A stretch of DNA of 64,000 nt from Scatosoma sp048465415 (GTDB lineage: Bacteria > Bacillota > Clostridia > Christensenellales > Borkfalkiaceae), in contig DBFWLO010000009.1 of the NCBI GenBank assembly GCA_048465415.1, forward strand, positions 243,246-307,245, in the 5' to 3' direction. Below the pieces are notes generated by a model. The model worked only from the letters and a program-made list of their open reading frames with translations, searched no databases and was not told the DNA's origin. Below, in pieces: positions 18,106-27,982 of the stretch; positions within the stretch are counted from its first letter, which is position 1; each line of letters begins with the position of its first letter. The position numbers were made by a program, and so were the translations under genes.

Positions 18106-19050
18106 TTACGCCACGGCCAGAGCGATCGCGTTGACCGCTACGCCGACCGCGATCGACACGACGTAGCATACGACGATGAGCGCGAGGTTACGTTTCCATT
18201 GCTTTGTATTTTTGAGCAGCACCACGAAGCCGAGCCCGGCGTTGGCGCACAGCCCAGCCGCGCACGAGCCGAAGGAGATGCCCCCCTGCAAAAAACTTTC
18301 CGTGATTACCACGCTCGAAGCGCAGTTGGGGATCAGGCCGATCAAAGAGGTGATCAAAGGCTGCACGAAAATGTTCTTATCCATGAACGCCATAAACCGC
18401 TCTTCCGTCACCCAGTAAATGATCAGCCCCAGAGCAATATTGACGAGGAGGATAAAAAACGCCACTTTCAGCGCGTGCTGCAAGGGGGAGAGGAAATAGA
18501 CCTTCCAGGGCTTGCTCTCGTCGTGTTCCCGGCCGCAGGAGGTACATTCGAACTCTTCCTCCGCGCCGCCGTGCTTCTCTTCCGCGTGGTCATGATCATG
18601 GCTGTGGGCGTGCGCATACGCTTCCCCCGCCGAGGACTCGACGCGTACCCGCCTATGGCCTATGAGTTTTAAAAGGCCGTCCGCCGCGTAGCCGACGAGG
18701 ATTCCGACAAAGATTTTCAAGACGATCAGCGGCAGCAGCCACACCGCGCCCTGACCGGAGGAGAGGAGAATGATGAACGCTTCGTCGCTGGTCGAGATGA
18801 AGATCGCGAGCAGCGTGCCGATCGTGATATATTTCTGCTCGAAGAGTTTGGCCGCCATCACCGAAAAACCGCACTGCGGGATCAGCCCCGTCGCCGAGCC
18901 GATGAGCGGACCGAGCCGGCCGTTCAAACGGTTATGCGGGCCGGTCAGTTTCGTTTTATGTTCCAAAAGCTCGATGACGACGTAGATGAGCAGCAGCCAG
19001 GGCAGAAGTTTCAGGGTGTCCAGGAGGGCGTCGAGCAATACTTCTTTCAT
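18106..19050 (-). CDS. ArsP_2-type putative metal permease with histidine-rich loop
   Basis: A 314-residue membrane protein with eight to ten hydrophobic segments, built as two similar halves each containing a GLIPQCGFS or GLIPNCASS signature. This matches the putative manganese/arsenic efflux family (ArsP_2). Between the halves is a cytoplasmic-type loop with AHAHSHDHDHAEEKHGG and a FECTSCGREHDE cysteine pair, both likely metal-binding. The ribosome site AAAGGAGGGG precedes the ATG. It lies 14 nt downstream of tsaD and 72 nt upstream of hisC in the same direction. The transported ion cannot be fixed from sequence; manganese, zinc or another divalent ion are the first candidates. Confidence 0.82.
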   Translation of the reverse strand: MKEVLLDALLDTLKLLPWLLLIYVVIELLEHKTKLTGPHNRLNGRLGPLIGSATGLIPQCGFSVMAAKLFEQKYITIGTLLAIFISTSDEAFIILLSSGQGAVWLLPLIVLKIFVGILVGYAADGLLKLIGHRRVRVESSAGEAYAHAHSHDHDHAEEKHGGAEEEFECTSCGREHDESKPWKVYFLSPLQHALKVAFFILLVNIALGLIIYWVTEERFMAFMDKNIFVQPLITSLIGLIPNCASSVVITESFLQGGISFGSCAAGLCANAGLGFVVLLKNTKQWKRNLALIVVCYVVSIAVGVAVNAIALAVA

Positions 19051-19064
19051 TTTTTATCCCCTCC

Positions 19065-20129
19065 TTACCGGGAAACCGCCGAGGCCGACGAAAGCGGGAT
19101 CGAAGCCTTAGCGTTGAGTTCCAGATCCGCGAAATTGCCGAGCTTATACTGCACCGCCCCCTCCGACGCGATCATCGCCGCGTTATCCGTACAATAGCGT
19201 TTTTCGGGCAGGACGAGACGGAGTCCGCGTTCGGCGCAGGCGCGGCTCAGACTTTCCCGCAAATACGTATTCGCCGCCACGCCGCCGCCCGCCGTCACCG
19301 TCTTTACCTTCTGTTCCCGCGCCGCCGCGAGCGTCTTTTCCACGAGCACGTCGATCGCCGCGCACTGGAAGGAAGCCGCCACGTCCGCTTTTACATACGG
19401 CTCCCCTTTCTGTTCCTTCGTATGGCAATAGTTGATGACGGCCGTTTTCAAGCCGCTGTAAGAAAAATTGTAGCCGCCTCCGCCTTTGAGCATTTTCGGC
19501 ATCGGGATCGTCGGCTTGCCTTCCTTGGCGCAGCGTTCGACGTTGGGGCCGCCGGGGTATTTGAGGCCGAGCACGCGCGCCACTTTATCGAACGCTTCCC
19601 CCGCCGCGTCGTCGAGCGTCGAACCGAGGATCTCAAATTCCGCTTCCGTTTTCGTATACAAAACCGCCGTATGGCCGCCGCTCGCCAGCAGCGTCACGAA
19701 CGGGGGCTGTAAATCGGGCGCGTCGAGGTACGCCGCCGCCAGATGGCCGCGGATATGGTTGACGGCGACGAGGGGTTTTTTGAGCGCGTAAGCGAACGCT
19801 TTGGCAAAGGACACGCCCACGAGCAGCGCGCCCAAAAGACCGGCGCCGTAGGTGACGGCCACCGCGTCCAAGTCCGCGTAAGCAACGCCCGCTTTTTCGA
19901 CGGCGCGGTTTACCACTTCCGCCACCGCGTCCGTATGCGCGCGGGAGGCGATCTCGGGCACGACGCCGCCGTAGAGGGACTGGACGGACGCCGACGAGAC
20001 AATCTCGTCCGAAAGGATTTTACGGCCGCGGATCACCGCCGCCGCCGTCTCGTCGCACGAGGATTCGATGCCGAGAATGAGCGGCTCGGGTTTTGAAAGG
20101 TCAAAATGAAGTTCTCTTGACTGATACAT
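19065..20129 (-). CDS. tsaD: tRNA N6-adenosine threonylcarbamoyltransferase TsaD
   Basis: A 354-residue ASKHA-fold enzyme transferring threonylcarbamoyl from its AMP ester to A37 of ANN-decoding tRNAs, with TsaB and TsaE. The hallmarks are present: LGIESSCDETAAAV at the N-terminus, PEIASRAHTD, the metal-binding HIRGH (about residue 125), ASGGHTAVL, YSGLKTAV and the C-terminal YCTDNAAMIA. AAGGA precedes the ATG. It lies within the secA-prfB-tsaD run; tsaB and tsaE are not in the window. Confidence 0.97.
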   Translation of the reverse strand: MYQSRELHFDLSKPEPLILGIESSCDETAAAVIRGRKILSDEIVSSASVQSLYGGVVPEIASRAHTDAVAEVVNRAVEKAGVAYADLDAVAVTYGAGLLGALLVGVSFAKAFAYALKKPLVAVNHIRGHLAAAYLDAPDLQPPFVTLLASGGHTAVLYTKTEAEFEILGSTLDDAAGEAFDKVARVLGLKYPGGPNVERCAKEGKPTIPMPKMLKGGGGYNFSYSGLKTAVINYCHTKEQKGEPYVKADVAASFQCAAIDVLVEKTLAAAREQKVKTVTAGGGVAANTYLRESLSRACAERGLRLVLPEKRYCTDNAAMIASEGAVQYKLGNFADLELNAKASIPLSSASAVSR

Positions 20130-20178
20130 ACGATTTCCTTAACGACTCGGGGTGTTCCCCTTCCGGGAATAAACAATT

Positions 20179-20201
20179 ATCGGCAGCCGAGCGCCGCCGA
20201 T
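20179..20201. repeat. small inverted repeat between prfB and tsaD
   Basis: ATCGGC and its complement flank an 11-nt loop in the 82-nt gap. There is no T-run, so this is not a convincing terminator; it may stabilise or process the mRNA. Confidence 0.35.
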
Positions 20202-20211
20202 AGTGGATACA

Positions 20212-21309
20212 TCAGGTTTTTTTCAGATAGTCGATGATGAAGCCCTGAATCTCGCCGTCCATGACCGCCTGAATGTCGCCCTTTTCATAGCCGGTGCGGT
20301 GGTCTTTCGCCATCGTATAGGGACAAAAGACGTACGAACGGATCTGCGCGCCCCATTCGATCTTTTTGACGTCGCCTTTGAGCGCGTCCGAAGCCGCCTG
20401 GCGTTCCTCGATCTTCTTTTCGAGGAGTTTCGATCTCAGCATTTTGAAACACATTTCTTTGTTTTGGAGCTGGGAACGTTCGTTCTGGCACTGCACCACG
20501 ATCCCCGTCGGATAGTGCGTGATCCGTACCGCCGAGGCCACCTTATTGACGTTCTGGCCGCCCGCGCCGCCCGAATGGTAGATATCGATGCGGATATCGT
20601 CGTCTTTGATCTCCACTTCGTTGTCGTCTTCGACTTCCGGCATCACTTCGAGGGAACAAAAGGAGGTGTGGCGGCGTTTATTGGCGTCGAAAGGAGAGAT
20701 TCTCACGAGTCTATGCACGCCCATTTCCGCTTTTAAATAGCCGTAGGCGTTTTCGCCCTCGACGCGGAAATCGACGCTCTTGATCCCCGCTTCGTCGCCC
20801 GCTTCGCGGTCCAGCTCAAAGACCTTAAAGCCCATCTTTTCGCAGTAACGGCTATACATTCTATACAGCATCGAGCACCAGTCGCAGGCTTCCGTGCCGC
20901 CCGCGCCCGCGTGCAGAGCGAGGAGCGCGTTATGGGAATCGTAAGATCCCTTTAAAATCGCGCGGATCCGCATATCGTCGATGTCTTTATCCGCCGCCGC
21001 GAGCATGGCGTCGAGTTCCGAAATCAGGCTTTCGTCGCCCGTTTCTTCGATGAGGTCGACGATCTCTTCCGCGTCGCCAAGAGCCGTATCGCTCTTTTCA
21101 TAGGCGGAGATTTTATTCTGGATATGGGAAACCTCGCGGCCGATCTTCGTCGATTTTTCGAGGTCCTGCCACACGTCCGGCTGTTCCTGTTCCTTTTTCA
21201 GTTCGTCGAGCCGCATACGCTGGTTTTCGAGGTCGAGCGCGTAGCCCGCCTCGTTTAAAATTCCGCGCATGCCTTGTATTTTTAATCTGTAATCGTCTGC
21301 TTTAAACAT
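20212..21309 (-). CDS. prfB: peptide chain release factor 2, without programmed frameshift
   Basis: A 365-residue RF2 that terminates translation at UGA and UAA. Visible are the SPF anticodon-like tripeptide in RISPFDANKR and the peptidyl-hydrolysis GGQ in GGAGGQNVNK. The reading frame is continuous from ATG 21309 through the N-terminus (MFKADDYRLKIQGMRGILNE and onward to LEQPDVW-like EQEQPDVWQ), so the in-frame UGA frameshift site of many bacterial prfB genes is absent. It begins 7 nt after secA, a common Firmicute arrangement. Confidence 0.97.
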   Translation of the reverse strand: MFKADDYRLKIQGMRGILNEAGYALDLENQRMRLDELKKEQEQPDVWQDLEKSTKIGREVSHIQNKISAYEKSDTALGDAEEIVDLIEETGDESLISELDAMLAAADKDIDDMRIRAILKGSYDSHNALLALHAGAGGTEACDWCSMLYRMYSRYCEKMGFKVFELDREAGDEAGIKSVDFRVEGENAYGYLKAEMGVHRLVRISPFDANKRRHTSFCSLEVMPEVEDDNEVEIKDDDIRIDIYHSGGAGGQNVNKVASAVRITHYPTGIVVQCQNERSQLQNKEMCFKMLRSKLLEKKIEERQAASDALKGDVKKIEWGAQIRSYVFCPYTMAKDHRTGYEKGDIQAVMDGEIQGFIIDYLKKT

Positions 21310-21316
21310 ACATTCC

Positions 21317-24325
<3,009 letters not shown>

Positions 24326-24409
24326 TATAAACTCCGATTTCGTTATTTTGAACGCCGAAGAGGTGCGGAAAGCGTCCGCCGGACTTCGGCCTATTTTCAC
24401 TCATATTCT

Positions 24410-24437
24410 ATTTTACAATATTTCCTCGGAAATTCAA
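24410..24437 (-). promoter_or_regulatory. secA promoter
   Basis: On the minus strand TTGAAT (24432-24437), 16-nt spacer, TAAAAT (24410-24415); the leader would be about 78 nt. It is divergent from the BirA-like gene promoter. Confidence 0.65.
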
Positions 24438-24487
24438 AGCGTTTTCGACCGCTTTTTCGGAAAAATTCTGTCTTTTTAATTCCTTTC

Positions 24488-24516
24488 TTGACATTTGTCC
24501 GTTTTTAGCTTATAAT
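24488..24516 (+). promoter_or_regulatory. promoter of BirA-like gene, predicting a near-leaderless mRNA
   Basis: TTGACA (24488-24493), 17-nt spacer, TATAAT (24511-24516), perfect consensus. The ATG at 24527 is only 10 nt beyond the -10 box, so a start at the usual distance leaves a leader of about 4 nt and excludes the AAGG at 24517-24520 from the transcript. Confidence 0.85.
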
Positions 24517-24526
24517 AAGGTCGATC

Positions 24527-25225
24527 ATGAGTTTAAAAAAGAAAATTCTCAGACAACTGCAAGAGCGAGAAGGCAAATACGTCTCCGGCCAGGCGCTCGC
24601 CGAATGCTTCGGCGTCAGCCGCGCCGCCGTATGGAAAGCCGTCGCCGCGCTCAAAAAGGAAGGCTACGCCCTCTCGGGCGCCCCCAAAGTCGGGTATCTG
24701 CTCTCCCCTTCCGACGTGCTCGACGAAGCGGAGCTTCTCGCCGATTTACAAAACGCGGGCTTTGTCTTGAACGCGTACGTCTTCCCCACCCTCTCCTCGA
24801 CGAACGCCTATGCGGAAAAACTGCTCGGCGAAGGCTTGGACGCGCCGGCGCTGATCGCCGCGGACGAACAGACGCAGGCCCGGGCGAGACGTAACCGCTC
24901 CTTCCCTTCCGGTTCGGGAGGACTTTACATGTCCCTCGTGTTTTTTCCCGACCTGCCGCCCGAAAAGACCGCGGCGGTTTCGGAACGCGTTTACCGCGCC
25001 GTGCACGCCGTGCTCGGCGGCGAGCGCCGGGAGAACGAAATTTTTCACGGCGGCAAACTCCTCTGCGGAATTTTGACGCAGTACGTTTCCGATCCCGACC
25101 GGATCAAGAACTGTATCGCCGGGATCGGCGTTTATCCCGATCGTCTGCCCGATCAAACCAGGCAAACCTACCCGACGCGGAACGCGCTCTGCGCGGCGAT
25201 CTGCAAAAGCGTGCTCCTTGCTTGA
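24527..25225 (+). CDS. BirA-like protein: intact helix-turn-helix, degenerate biotin-ligase domain
   Basis: 232 residues, against about 320 for bifunctional BirA. The N-terminal winged helix is well kept (GQALAECFGVSRAAVWKAVA, then LKKEGYAL, then GYLL), followed by a ligase-like domain (LSSTNAYAEKLL, then GGLYMSLVFFP). The catalytic signatures are eroded: the biotinyl-AMP loop GRGRRGR reads ARARRNR, KWPND is replaced by RRENE, GIGINVN reads GIGVYPD, and the C-terminal SH3-like domain is missing. GGKLLCGIL retains the second lysine motif. It probably works as a biotin-pathway regulator rather than a ligase. A BirA-type operator precedes bioY 1.9 kb away. An alternative is a decaying gene, but the open frame and perfect promoter argue against that. 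Confidence 0.78.
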   Translation: MSLKKKILRQLQEREGKYVSGQALAECFGVSRAAVWKAVAALKKEGYALSGAPKVGYLLSPSDVLDEAELLADLQNAGFVLNAYVFPTLSSTNAYAEKLLGEGLDAPALIAADEQTQARARRNRSFPSGSGGLYMSLVFFPDLPPEKTAAVSERVYRAVHAVLGGERRENEIFHGGKLLCGILTQYVSDPDRIKNCIAGIGVYPDRLPDQTRQTYPTRNALCAAICKSVLLA

Positions 25226-25255
25226 AAAAAGACCGTTTGAAACGGTCTTTTTTTT
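25225..25255. terminator. bidirectional terminator
   Basis: AAAAAAGACCGTTT, a short GA loop, and AACGGTCTTTTTTTT. It serves the plus-strand BirA-like gene and the convergent XRE gene whose stop is at 25254. Confidence 0.88.
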
Positions 25256-25511
25256 ATTTTATCTCCGAGTCAAAGTCGAACAAAGTATTCATATCCACTT
25301 CAAATATCGAAGCTAAACAAAGCAAATGGTAAAGGCTCGGTTCCCTTCTCCCTTGTTCCCAATTCGCATACGTACTTACTCCTACCGCTATCTGTTCCGC
25401 CACTTGCTCCTGCGTCAAATGTTTTTCTGCCCGAAGTTCCCGGAGATTGTTTCCGAATCGATCGGAAAAATTTTTGACGCCCGTTTCTGATTCCATCGCT
25501 TTTCTTGTCAT
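25254..25511 (-). CDS. XRE-family repressor-like protein
   Basis: An 85-residue single-domain helix-turn-helix protein. The Cro/C1-type fold is clear: FGNNLRELRAEKHLTQEQVA, IAVGVSTYANWEQGRREPSL, then LLCLASIFEVDMNTLFDFD. GAGGAG precedes ATG 25511 by 6 nt. Directly upstream lies a divergent promoter region with three related 15-bp operator-like sites (25546-25607), one overlapping its own weak promoter region and two on the opposite promoter. Autoregulation and repression of the divergent transcript are therefore likely. No ligand or peptidase domain is present. Confidence 0.85.
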   Translation of the reverse strand: MTRKAMESETGVKNFSDRFGNNLRELRAEKHLTQEQVAEQIAVGVSTYANWEQGRREPSLYHLLCLASIFEVDMNTLFDFDSEIK

Positions 25512-25545
25512 ATTTTTCTCCTCTTACTTAAATTTTACCACAAAC

Positions 25546-25607
25546 TAGTCAAAATGGCTTGACAATAGTCATAATGACTAGTATAATATTTGTAGTCGAT
25601 ATGACTA
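25546..25607. promoter_or_regulatory. three operator-like sites of the XRE switch
   Basis: Site 1, TAGTCATAATGACTA (25566-25580), is a palindrome lying exactly in the spacer of the plus promoter. Site 2, TAGTCGATATGACTA (25593-25607), covers the plus start region. Site 3, TAGTCAAAATGGCTT (25546-25560), matches site 1 at 12 of 15 positions and overlaps the probable -35 region of the XRE gene, whose -10 would be TAAAAT at 25532-25537. Confidence 0.75.
25559..25587 (+). promoter_or_regulatory. consensus promoter with operator in the spacer
   Basis: TTGACA (25559-25564), 17-nt spacer, TATAAT (25582-25587), firing away from the XRE gene into a 43-codon frame at 25615-25746. Confidence 0.85.
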
Positions 25608-25614
25608 TAAGGAT

Positions 25615-25746
25615 CTGTTGGAATACTATTTATTTCAGGAAGCCGATGAACATTATTTTTCCCTCCTCGATACCTACAAACGCGGGATTCGCTTCGGGTT
25701 ATTTCTTATTCCCGAACCGGTGGGGATTTCGGAGAATGAACTATAA
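25615..25746 (+). CDS. small protein or gene remnant under the XRE-controlled promoter
   Basis: A 43-codon frame (LLEYYLFQEADEHYF at its start and YKRGIRFGLFLIPEP in its middle) with codon use like the real genes. It has no ATG in frame. The best starts are CTG 25615 or TTG 25618, with AAGGA at 25609-25613 rather close. The segment resembles the C-terminal end of small Firmicute proteins that finish in an LGxRLG-type helix, so this may be the 3' remnant of a longer gene whose front was deleted up to the promoter. The perfect promoter and terminator around it suggest it is still transcribed. Confidence 0.45.
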   Translation: MLEYYLFQEADEHYFSLLDTYKRGIRFGLFLIPEPVGISENEL

Positions 25747-25753
25747 AATAGAG

Positions 25754-25789
25754 AAAAGAGGGATCGGCGTTTGCCCGGCCCTCTTTTTT
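25754..25789. terminator. terminator after the small frame, shared with bioY
   Basis: AAAAGAGGG (25754-25762) pairs with CCCTCTTTT (25779-25787) around an imperfect inner stem, followed by a T-run on the plus strand. On the minus strand it lies just after the bioY stop and is followed by TTTTCTC. Confidence 0.75.
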
Positions 25790-25797
25790 GCGCGGCG

Positions 25798-26397
25798 TCA
25801 ACCGCGGAGTTTCATATATTTTTTCAGTCTCACGACCAGGACGGACGCCGCGGCGATCTTGACGAGATCGGGAAGCAGATAGGGCACCACGCACATCATC
25901 AGCGCCCCCGCCACCGTGATCGTCTTGTCGGCGTTTTTATACAGCATCATGAACCACGCCGTGCCGAACGCGTAGCACACCGCGATCCCCAGCGCCATCG
26001 CCGCCACCAGCACCGCCGTGCGCCCCCAAAATTGACGGATTTTCGCAAAATCGGATACGGCACCCACGATTGCCGCCGTGAAGAGAAAACCTACGAGGTA
26101 TCCGCCCGTCGGCAGCGTCAATTTGGCAAAACCGCCCGTAAAACCCGAAAAAACGGGTACCCCGCACAATCCCAGCAATAGGTATACCGCGACCGCGATC
26201 GTCCCCCGCTTCCAGCCTAAAAATCCCGCCGCCAGGCACACCCCCATCGTTTGCAGCGTCACCGGTATCTCCCCGATCGGAATAGAAATCCACGCGCAGA
26301 CCGTGATGATCGCCACAAACATCGCCATATAACAGATCTCCCGCGCCGCGCTCTTCGCAAGACTTTTCTTTTTCGGCTCCCCCTCTCTCTCGTTCAT
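25798..26397 (-). CDS. bioY: biotin transporter substrate-binding subunit BioY
   Basis: A 199-residue ECF-type S component with about six membrane helices (MAMFVAIITVCAWISIPIG onward). The family signatures are GEIPVTLQTMGVCLAAGFLG, the LLGLCGVPVF segment and FAKLTLPTGGYLVGFL. It captures biotin for import with a shared EcfA/A'/T module, which is not in the window. GCGGAGG precedes the ATG. The promoter contains a BirA-type operator (26421-26451). There are no biotin synthesis genes nearby, which suggests a biotin scavenger. Confidence 0.95.
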   Translation of the reverse strand: MNEREGEPKKKSLAKSAAREICYMAMFVAIITVCAWISIPIGEIPVTLQTMGVCLAAGFLGWKRGTIAVAVYLLLGLCGVPVFSGFTGGFAKLTLPTGGYLVGFLFTAAIVGAVSDFAKIRQFWGRTAVLVAAMALGIAVCYAFGTAWFMMLYKNADKTITVAGALMMCVVPYLLPDLVKIAAASVLVVRLKKYMKLRG

Positions 26398-26420
26398 TTG
26401 TTTCTTCCTCCGCGCTTTTA

Positions 26421-26459
26421 TGTAAACCTAATTTTAAACTAAAAGTTTACATTTGTCAA
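26421..26459 (-). promoter_or_regulatory. bioY promoter with BirA-type operator
   Basis: On the minus strand TTGACA (26454-26459), 17-nt spacer, TAAAAT (26431-26436). Overlapping it is the inverted repeat TGTAAAC (26421-26427) - 17 nt - GTTTACA (26445-26451), which matches the known Firmicute BirA operator pattern. Binding would block both promoter boxes. Confidence 0.85.
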
Positions 26460-26566
26460 GCAAAAAGAGGGGCGAGGGGAAAAAAGAGGAAAGGTGCGAG
26501 CGACGCGGGAGCAGAGCGACGCGGAAAAAAGAGAAGCGAAACGGAGGAAAAAGCAATACGATTTAC

Positions 26567-26598
26567 AAAAAACCCCCGTCGGGAAACTGCCGACGGGG
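26567..26598 (-). terminator. metK terminator
   Basis: On the minus strand CCCCGTCGGCAGTTTCC folds with CGACGGGGG, followed by TTTTTT. It begins 14 nt after the metK stop. Confidence 0.88.
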
Positions 26599-26611
26599 AA
26601 AAACAAACGAT

Positions 26612-27778
26612 TTAAAGATATTTTTGGAGATCCGCCACGCGGTCGGTGCGTTCCCAGGGGAAGTCCGCGCGGCCGAAATGGCCGTAGGAGGCCGTTGTGA
26701 AATAGAGCGGACGGCGCAGACCGAGACAGCGAATGATCGCATAGGGACGAAGATCGAATTCCGTTTTGATGATCTCCGCGATTTGATCGTCGGGCAGACG
26801 GCCGGTGCCGAACGTGTCCACAAACACGGAGACGGGGTTCGCCACGCCGATGGCGTACGCTACCTGGATCTCCACCTCGTCCGCGAGCCCCGCCGCCACG
26901 AGATTTTTCGCCATGTACCGGCAGAAATAGGTGGCGCTTCTGTCCACTTTCGTACAGTCCTTGCCAGAGAACGCGCCGCCGCCGTGCGCGCATCGGCCGC
27001 CGTACGTGTCGACGATGATTTTTCTGCCCGTGAGCCCCGAATCGCCCTGGGGACCGCCGATCTCGAACCGGCCGGTGGGATTGATGTAAAATTTCGTGCG
27101 TTCGTCGAGAAATTCCGCGGGGAGCACTTCGTCCACCACGTATTTTTTGATGTCCGCGCGCAGACGTTCCTGCGAGACTTCTTTGTCGTGCTGGGAGGAA
27201 ACGACCACCGCGTCCACGCGCACCGCCCGCTTATCGTCGTATTCCACCGTCACCTGCGTCTTGCCGTCCGGGCGCAGATAGGGCAGCAAGCCGCTCTTAC
27301 GGACTTCCGAAAGACGCATGGCGAGTTTATGGGAAAGGGTGACGGGCAGCGGCATCAGTTCCTCCGTTTCGCGGCAGGCGTAGCCGAACATCATGCCCTG
27401 GTCCCCCGCGCCGAGCGTATCCTCCGCGGAGAGTTCCCCCTTCGTCTTCTTTTCCATAGACGCGTCCACGCCCATCGCGATGTCCGGAGACTGTTCGTGC
27501 ACGGCGACGACGATCTTGCATTTATCGTAGGAAAAGGTGCCGAAATCGTAGCCGATTCTTCTGATGATGGCGCGCGCCGTCTGCTCGTAATCCACTTTCG
27601 CGCTCGTCGTTACTTCGCCCATGATGAGGAGCTGATCATACGCCGCGCAGCACTCAATCGCCGTGCGCGCCATCGGATCCTCCGCCAAAATCGCGTCGAG
27701 GATTCCGTCCGAGATCTGGTCGCAGACCTTATCCGGGTGCCCTTCGGTGACGCTTTCGCTGGTAAAAAACTTTTTCAT
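26612..27778 (-). CDS. metK: S-adenosylmethionine synthetase
   Basis: A 388-residue tetrameric enzyme making SAM from methionine and ATP. The signatures are SVTEGHPDKVCDQISDGILD at the N-terminus, the GAGDQGMMFGYA hexapeptide region and the GGGAFSGKDCTKVDRSA P-loop-like segment near the C-terminus. Full length. AGAGGA precedes ATG 27778. It is monocistronic with a perfect promoter (27892-27920), a 105-nt leader containing a strong stem-loop, and a terminator. Confidence 0.98.
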   Translation of the reverse strand: MKKFFTSESVTEGHPDKVCDQISDGILDAILAEDPMARTAIECCAAYDQLLIMGEVTTSAKVDYEQTARAIIRRIGYDFGTFSYDKCKIVVAVHEQSPDIAMGVDASMEKKTKGELSAEDTLGAGDQGMMFGYACRETEELMPLPVTLSHKLAMRLSEVRKSGLLPYLRPDGKTQVTVEYDDKRAVRVDAVVVSSQHDKEVSQERLRADIKKYVVDEVLPAEFLDERTKFYINPTGRFEIGGPQGDSGLTGRKIIVDTYGGRCAHGGGAFSGKDCTKVDRSATYFCRYMAKNLVAAGLADEVEIQVAYAIGVANPVSVFVDTFGTGRLPDDQIAEIIKTEFDLRPYAIIRCLGLRRPLYFTTASYGHFGRADFPWERTDRVADLQKYL

Positions 27779-27809
27779 GTAAAAAATCCTCTTTTTAACA
27801 TAGTTATCA

Positions 27810-27836
27810 CCGCCGCGGTCTGGGTTTTCGCGGCGG
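27810..27836 (-). promoter_or_regulatory. stem-loop in the metK leader
   Basis: An 8-bp all-GC stem (CCGCCGCG with CGCGGCGG) and an 11-nt loop, lying 32-58 nt before the metK ATG. It has no T-run, so it is not a terminator. An upstream segment of the leader (ATTCTCC with GGGAGAA) could form a competing stem. No known SAM riboswitch consensus was recognised. Confidence 0.45.
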
Positions 27837-27891
27837 AGCTTCTCCCTATTCCGCCTCGTTCGGGGCGCGCTTTTCGCTTCGGAGAATTTAT

Positions 27892-27920
27892 ATTATAACT
27901 CTTCGCCGCAAATTTGTCAA
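27892..27920 (-). promoter_or_regulatory. metK promoter
   Basis: On the minus strand TTGACA (27915-27920), 17-nt spacer, TATAAT (27892-27897): perfect consensus. Confidence 0.88.
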
Positions 27921-27945
27921 GTTATTCTCGCCCGGCTTTATGCGC

Positions 27946-27974
27946 TTGCAAATTTTTTTTATGCGTGTTATAAT
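27946..27974 (+). promoter_or_regulatory. promoter of radical SAM gene, predicting a leaderless mRNA
   Basis: TTGCAA (27946-27951), 17-nt spacer, TATAAT (27969-27974). The ATG at 27983 is 8 nt past the -10 box, exactly where transcription should begin. No Shine-Dalgarno sequence is present. Confidence 0.8.
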
Positions 27975-27982
27975 AACCGGGT

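Noticed and set aside
25559..25882. 107-codon plus-strand frame across the XRE operator region
   Set aside because: It starts inside the promoter boxes and runs through the terminator into the bioY gene; the other phase (25615-25746) has better codon use.
27779..27885. Known SAM riboswitch upstream of metK
   Set aside because: None of the conserved core segments of SAM-I, SAM-II or SMK elements could be found in the leader.
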